Below are positions 59,754 through 64,000 of a DNA stretch of 64,000 bases, in pieces (positions within the stretch are counted from its first letter, which is position 1; each line of letters begins with the position of its first letter). The notes below the pieces were generated by a model. The model searched no databases, was not told the DNA's origin, and saw only the letters and a program-made list of their open reading frames with translations. This stretch comes from Paenibacillus sp. URB8-2 (GTDB lineage: Bacteria; Bacillota; Bacilli; Paenibacillales; Paenibacillaceae), in the NCBI RefSeq assembly GCF_013393385.1, contig NZ_AP023239.1:1488001-1552000 (forward strand). Direction: 5' to 3'. The translations under genes were made by a program, and so were the position numbers.

Positions 59754-61036
59754 GCGCCTTCATTCAATCTCCCGCTGCCGAAATGATGGAGCTGCTCGAT
59801 GAACTGTCCGCGTTCAGCGCGCCGGGAGACGGAGTCACCCGGCTGCTGTATACGCCTGAATGGAAGCAGGCGCAGCAGTTTCTGCTGAACCGGGCTGCGG
59901 AAAGCGGCCTGACGGCCTATTCCGACAGTGTTGGCAACGTCTACGGCAGACTTGCCGGCACGGGCCCTGACGACAAAGTCGTACTGACCGGATCGCATAT
60001 CGACACCGTCGTAAGGGGAGGAAAGTACGACGGGGCTTACGGGGTAGCGGCAGCTTTTACAGCGCTGCGCTACCTGAGCAGTGTGTACGGCCCGCCGCTG
60101 CGGACACTGGAAGCCGTCTCCTTCGCAGAAGAGGAAGGCAGCCGATTTCCGCTGACCTTCTGGGGATCGGGCAGCGTGACCGGACTGTACGACGGCAGCG
60201 AAGCGGAGAACTGCAGGGATGCCGAAGGCGTGACGCTGCAGGAAGCGATGGAAAGCTGCCGCTTGAGCGGTGACAAGGCGGCTGCGCCCAGAGATGATAT
60301 CTCCGCGTATGTGGAGCTTCATATCGAGCAGGGGATAGTTCTTGAGCGGACGGGGACGCAGATCGGCGTCGTGTCGGCGATTGCCGGACAGCGGCGGTTC
60401 GCCGTGTCGGTCAAGGGGACGGCCAATCATGCCGGAACTACGCCGATGGGGCTTCGCCGGGACGCCCTTGCCGCAGCAGCCGAGATGGTGCTGCAGTTGG
60501 AGCGCTCCGCCGCCGCGGCGGGAGATCCCCTGGTAGCCACCACGGGCAGGCTGGAGGCTTTCCCCAATACGCCGAATGTCATTCCTGGCGAAGTGGTGTT
60601 TACGCTGGACATCCGCAACAGCAAGGAGGATGAACTGGAGGCGTTCTGCGCCGCGGCTGCGTCCGCGTTTGAAGAAATCGCAAAGCGGAGAGATGTCACC
60701 GTTGACATAACTGCCCGGCTTAGCGCTTCTCCCGCGCCGATGGACAGGGGGCTCAGCTCGGAGCTTGAGGCCATATGCACCCGGCAGGGTAGGACGTTCC
60801 GGACGATGGTAAGCGGAGCGGGACATGATGCCCAGCTCTTTGCGCCCCGCACAAGAACGGCCATGATTTTTGTGCCGAGCCGCGCCGGCATCAGCCATTC
60901 CCCCGAGGAATATACTCCGCCGGAAGAGCTGGCAGCCGGACTGGATGTGCTGATCGCGCTATTATATAAGCTAGGATACGAGGAAATGAACGATAACGGT
61001 TTTGCGCCGCATAACACGAAGGAGAGATGGACATGA
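59750..61036 (+). CDS. pucF: Allantoate amidohydrolase
   Basis: 428 aa, M20-family di-metal hydrolase: GSHIDTVVRGGKYDGAYG (His, Asp), FAEEEGSRFPLTFWGSGSVTG (Glu pair), HIEQG, VKGTANHAGTTPMGLRRDA (substrate loop), SGAGHDA, and HSPEEYT. Matches the AllC/HyuC branch; with allantoinase upstream and PucG downstream it converts allantoate to ureidoglycine plus CO2 and ammonia. It shares ATGA overlaps on both sides. Confidence 0.92.
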   Translation: MSAFIQSPAAEMMELLDELSAFSAPGDGVTRLLYTPEWKQAQQFLLNRAAESGLTAYSDSVGNVYGRLAGTGPDDKVVLTGSHIDTVVRGGKYDGAYGVAAAFTALRYLSSVYGPPLRTLEAVSFAEEEGSRFPLTFWGSGSVTGLYDGSEAENCRDAEGVTLQEAMESCRLSGDKAAAPRDDISAYVELHIEQGIVLERTGTQIGVVSAIAGQRRFAVSVKGTANHAGTTPMGLRRDALAAAAEMVLQLERSAAAAGDPLVATTGRLEAFPNTPNVIPGEVVFTLDIRNSKEDELEAFCAAAASAFEEIAKRRDVTVDITARLSASPAPMDRGLSSELEAICTRQGRTFRTMVSGAGHDAQLFAPRTRTAMIFVPSRAGISHSPEEYTPPEELAAGLDVLIALLYKLGYEEMNDNGFAPHNTKERWT

Positions 61037-62253
61037 AACGGTTCGAGGACCTGTCGCCGTCGCTGCGATGTATCATGACTCCGGGACCGGTAGAAGTTGA
61101 CCCGCGCGTTCTGCGCGCTATGTCTTTTCCGGTGCTCGGCCAGTTTGATCCCGAGTTTACAAATATTATGAATGAGACGATGGGTATGCTGCGGGAGCTG
61201 TTCGCTACAAGCAACCAATGGGCCTATCCGGTAGATGGAACCTCTCGTTCGGGAATCGAGGCGGCGATGGTCAGTCTGATTGCTCCGGGAGACCGTGTGC
61301 TGATCCCGATTTACGGGCGATTCGGGCATCTGCTGCATGAAATCGCCGAACGCTGCGGCGCGGAGGTGCATACAATTGAGACAACGTGGGGAACTGTATT
61401 CGATAACGAAGAGATCATTGCCGAGATGCGCAGGGTAAAACCCGATGTGGTGGCGATGGTCCACGGCGAGACGTCGACCGGACGCCTGCAGCCCCTTGAG
61501 GGAATCGGGCAGGCCTGCCGCGAAATGGACGCTCTGCTGATTGTCGATGCGGTAGCGACCATAGGCGGTGTGCCTGTCGAGACGGACGCCTGGCAGCTGG
61601 ACGCCGTTATTGGCGGAACGCAGAAATGCTTGTCCGTTCCATCGGGAATGGCTCCGATTACGTACAACAAGCGCGCCGAAGAGAAGCTGCTGTCGCGCAA
61701 GCGCGTGGAGCGGGGACTGCGAACCGGCGACGACGGCGCAGACGATATTTCGGTAGTAAGAAGCAATTATTTCGATCTTGGAATGCTTCAGGACTACTGG
61801 AGTCCTTTGCGGCTTAATCATCATACGGAAATGACCTCCATGCTGTACGCCCTGCGTGAAGGGCTGCGGCTTGTATTGGAAGAGGGGCTGGAGGCGCGAT
61901 TTGCCAGACACCGTCTGCATGAACGGGCGCTTGTTGCTGGACTTGAGGCGATGGGCCTTGCGCTGTACGGCGATCCCGGCTGCAAAATGCCGATGGTAAC
62001 CTGCGTGGCAATTCCCGACGGAGTCGACGGAGAATCTGTACGGACCATGCTGCTGGACAGTTTCGGAATCGAAATCGCCAGCTCCTTCGGACCGCTTAAA
62101 GGTAAAATCTGGCGTATAGGAACGATGGGCTTCAGCTGCCGCGGGAACAATGTGCTGAGAGTGCTGGGAGCTCTGGAGGCGGCGCTGCTCCGCCACGGCT
62201 ACCGGCTGCCGGCCGGACTTGGCGTTCAGGCGGCGCTTGACGTTTACGAGTAG
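61033..62253 (+). CDS. pucG: (S)-ureidoglycine-glyoxylate aminotransferase
   Basis: 406 aa from ATG 61033, which overlaps the pucF stop (ATGA) and has AAGGAGAG 7 nt upstream; an ATG two codons earlier sits on that site. Class V PLP aminotransferase: TPGPVEVDPRVL, VDGTSRSGIEAA, VHGETSTGRLQP, LLIVDAVATIGG and PLP-binding Lys198 in GGTQKCLS. Related to alanine-glyoxylate aminotransferase. It makes glycine and oxalurate from ureidoglycine and glyoxylate. Last of the overlapping puc genes; a terminator follows. Confidence 0.92.
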   Translation: MKRFEDLSPSLRCIMTPGPVEVDPRVLRAMSFPVLGQFDPEFTNIMNETMGMLRELFATSNQWAYPVDGTSRSGIEAAMVSLIAPGDRVLIPIYGRFGHLLHEIAERCGAEVHTIETTWGTVFDNEEIIAEMRRVKPDVVAMVHGETSTGRLQPLEGIGQACREMDALLIVDAVATIGGVPVETDAWQLDAVIGGTQKCLSVPSGMAPITYNKRAEEKLLSRKRVERGLRTGDDGADDISVVRSNYFDLGMLQDYWSPLRLNHHTEMTSMLYALREGLRLVLEEGLEARFARHRLHERALVAGLEAMGLALYGDPGCKMPMVTCVAIPDGVDGESVRTMLLDSFGIEIASSFGPLKGKIWRIGTMGFSCRGNNVLRVLGALEAALLRHGYRLPAGLGVQAALDVYE

Positions 62254-62321
62254 GCATAGGATAATCGTGAGAAATGTTGGATGTAAGGCATTCGGAGGGT
62301 TTACCAGCCGGATGGACTAGG

Positions 62322-62364
62322 AAAACGGCTACCGGCCCCTTGGAGAGGGCAGAGCCGTTTTTTC
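62322..62364 (+). terminator. Terminator after pucG
   Basis: AAAACGGCT and AGCCGTTTT around GGCC-type inner sequence, followed by TTC. It separates pucG from the adenine deaminase gene. Confidence 0.82.
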
Positions 62365-62407
62365 TTAAAATGAATGAATGGATTTTTTATGAAGGGAGCG
62401 TTAATAT

Positions 62408-64000
62408 ATGGTCTTTGCAAGAAAACCTCTTGCCGACTGCGTTCCGGCGCTTGTAGCCACGGCGCGCGGCGATATGCCGGCAACATTGGTCATCACCGGG
62501 GGGAAGCTGGTCAACGTATGTTCCGGCGAAATTTTGGAAGGCATGTCCGTCGGCATTCAGGAAGGGCGCATTGCCTATGTAGGCAAGGACGTCTCTCATA
62601 TGATCGGGGAGAACACCAAGATCATTGATGCGGCGGGAAAATATATCGCTCCCGGTCTGCTCGACGGTCATTGCCACATTGAGAGCACACAGCTGACCGT
62701 TACCGAATTTGCGCGCGCGGTTCTTCCGCTCGGAACGACCGGAGGCTTCTTCGACGCCCATGAAATCGCGAATGTATTCGGTCTTAAGGGCATCAAGCTG
62801 ATGCTGGACGAAATGCGGACGACGCCGCTTGCCGCGTATATGCAGGTTGCTTCCTGCGTTCCGTCGGCGGGTCCCGAATTTGAAACGACCGGGGCGGCGA
62901 TCGGACCGAAGGAAGTGGCGGAGGCGTTCACCTGGGGAGACGATGTCATTGCGCTCGGCGAAGTGATGAACTTTCCCGGCGTCGTCTATGGAGACGATAA
63001 AATGCTCGGGGAAATTCAGGCGACCCTGCGGGCCGGAAGGTATGTCGACGGACATTTCACATGGCCCGCGAGCGATCGGCGGCTGCCCGTATACGCGGCG
63101 GCCGGCGTAACCGGCGATCATGAGTGCGTGACCGCCGAGGACGTAATCGAGCGCGTTCGGCTGGGCATGTACGCAAAGATGCGCCGAGGCTCCGCCTGGC
63201 ATGATGTCGCCAAGACGATAACGGCGCATACCGAGCATGGTCTCGACCCGCGGCGGATGATGCTCGTCACGGACGACCGCAGCTCGGAATCGCTGCGCGA
63301 CGAAGGGCATATGGACTTCGTGGTACGGCATGCCATTGCTCAGGGGGTGAAGCCGGTGACCGCCTTCCAGATGGCGACGATCAACACAGCTGAACGTTTC
63401 GGCGTTGCCCGCGATATCGGCTCCATAACGCCCGGCTCGATCGCCGACATCATTCTGCTGGACGGCAATCTAGCCGACGTCAACGTCGTGATGACGATCG
63501 CTGCCGGGACCGTAGTCGCGGAGAACGGAGCTATGACGGTTTCCCTGCCTCCCTTTGCCTATCCTCAGGAGGTACTGGCTTCCGTCCATCTGCCGAAGCG
63601 TCCGTCAGCCGGAGATTTCGTCATTAAAGCGCCGGTGGAGTCCGGCACTGTCGCCACCCGGGTTATCAAGGTGCTGGAAAATCACGTGGAGACGATGGAA
63701 CGCATTCAAACCTTGCCCGTATCGGAAGGGGAGCTTCAAGTAGGGGGCGGCTTGTGCAAAATTGCCGTTCTGGAGCGCCATAAAGGGACGGGAAATATGG
63801 CGGTCGGCGTGGTGGAAGGAGTCGGCTTCCACGAGCCAGCGGCCATTGCAATGACCGTGGCTCATGACAGCCATAATGTGCTTGTAATCGGCAGCGACGA
63901 CGAGCTCATGGCCAAGGCGGTAAATACCGTTGCCGACGTGCAGGGCGGGGTTGCGGTTATTACTGGGTCCGGCACGACCCTGTTCCCGCTCGCCATCGCC
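62408..64000 (+). CDS. Adenine deaminase family protein (3' end outside the window)
   Basis: 531 codons read from ATG 62408 (AAGGGAG upstream) to the window edge without a stop. Amidohydrolase metal site APGLLDGHCHIEST, then LGTTGGFFDAHEIANVFG, LGEVMNFPGVVYGDD, GHFTW, GVTGDHECV, LVTDDRSS and late HDSHNVLVIGSDDELM, the layout of Ade/AdeC and its relative YerA. Adenine deaminase makes hypoxanthine and ammonia, feeding xanthine dehydrogenase upstream. Because some family members act on other substrates, the adenine assignment is likely rather than certain. Confidence 0.85.
   Translation, partial: MVFARKPLADCVPALVATARGDMPATLVITGGKLVNVCSGEILEGMSVGIQEGRIAYVGKDVSHMIGENTKIIDAAGKYIAPGLLDGHCHIESTQLTVTEFARAVLPLGTTGGFFDAHEIANVFGLKGIKLMLDEMRTTPLAAYMQVASCVPSAGPEFETTGAAIGPKEVAEAFTWGDDVIALGEVMNFPGVVYGDDKMLGEIQATLRAGRYVDGHFTWPASDRRLPVYAAAGVTGDHECVTAEDVIERVRLGMYAKMRRGSAWHDVAKTITAHTEHGLDPRRMMLVTDDRSSESLRDEGHMDFVVRHAIAQGVKPVTAFQMATINTAERFGVARDIGSITPGSIADIILLDGNLADVNVVMTIAAGTVVAENGAMTVSLPPFAYPQEVLASVHLPKRPSAGDFVIKAPVESGTVATRVIKVLENHVETMERIQTLPVSEGELQVGGGLCKIAVLERHKGTGNMAVGVVEGVGFHEPAAIAMTVAHDSHNVLVIGSDDELMAKAVNTVADVQGGVAVITGSGTTLFPLAIA

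Noticed and set aside
60427..62196. 589-aa frame antisense to pucF/pucG
   Set aside because: It spans two well-supported genes and has no domain or ribosome binding site.
62374..62628. 84-aa plus-strand frame at the start of the adenine deaminase gene
   Set aside because: It is out of frame with the real gene, whose frame from ATG 62408 has all metal-site motifs and runs to the window end.

Overview
The window looks like a chromosomal segment of a spore-forming Bacillota, most likely Paenibacillus. This rests on the strong GGAGG ribosome binding sites, the Bacillus-type infC-rpmI-rplT leader with an AUU-started IF3, a leucine T-box in front of ilvBNC-leuA, a sporulation-kinase-like histidine kinase, and a Bacillus-style puc (purine catabolism) cluster. 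Species assignment is inference; no rRNA is present.

Layout. Positions 1-4.2 kb hold the 3' end of trmB, a PAP2 phosphatase, a membrane glycosyltransferase and the infC-rpmI-rplT operon. Positions 4.2-10 kb hold an acyl-CoA thioesterase and a complete BMP-type nucleoside ABC importer (nupNOPQ-like). Positions 10.2-11 kb hold a small protein with a Gly/Tyr repeat tail and a GNAT acetyltransferase. Positions 11.1-16.8 kb hold the T-box-controlled ilvB-ilvN-ilvC-leuA operon; leuB lies apart at 23.8 kb, and leuCD are not in the window. Positions 16.8-23.5 kb hold a frameshifted EamA transporter, an ECF sigma/anti-sigma operon with two membrane proteins, an aldo-keto reductase, and an NmrA-like reductase with its MarR regulator. 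Positions 25-31.5 kb hold a peroxiredoxin behind a perfect PerR-type palindrome, a lone IS200-type element, an orphan histidine kinase and the feoAB iron-uptake operon with a Fur-like box. Positions 31.8-41 kb hold a GGDEF-EAL protein, tRNA-Gly, a dipeptidase, a Nudix hydrolase, an ABC-F protein with an upstream small ORF and attenuator, a PH-domain protein and a two-gene chromate transporter.

From 41 kb to the end lies a nitrogen-scavenging region of about 23 kb: a cytoplasmic gamma-glutamyltransferase-family protein (possibly an oxamate amidohydrolase), an amidase, the regulator pucR, pucA/pucB (XdhC- and MobA-like), a second BMP/ABC importer, xanthine dehydrogenase pucCDE, OHCU decarboxylase, HIU hydrolase pucM, allantoinase pucH, allantoate amidohydrolase pucF, ureidoglycine aminotransferase pucG, and an adenine-deaminase-family gene cut by the window end. 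Several genes overlap by ATGA, so the block is probably co-transcribed. Sites matching the GlnR/TnrA consensus TGTNA-N7-TNACA precede pucR (two) and the GGT-like gene (one), and a near match precedes the second importer. The pathway as encoded has a hole: the slot between OHCU decarboxylase and pucM, where urate oxidase would be expected, holds only a 101-codon ORF that looks like a uricase remnant.

The most notable observations are the missing or degraded uricase, the GGT/amidase extension of the purine pathway with shared nitrogen-control sites, the ABC-F leader with an SD-bearing 54-aa ORF and alternative hairpins, the long pucA-pucB overlap, and the ECF sigma gene that lacks an ordinary start codon.
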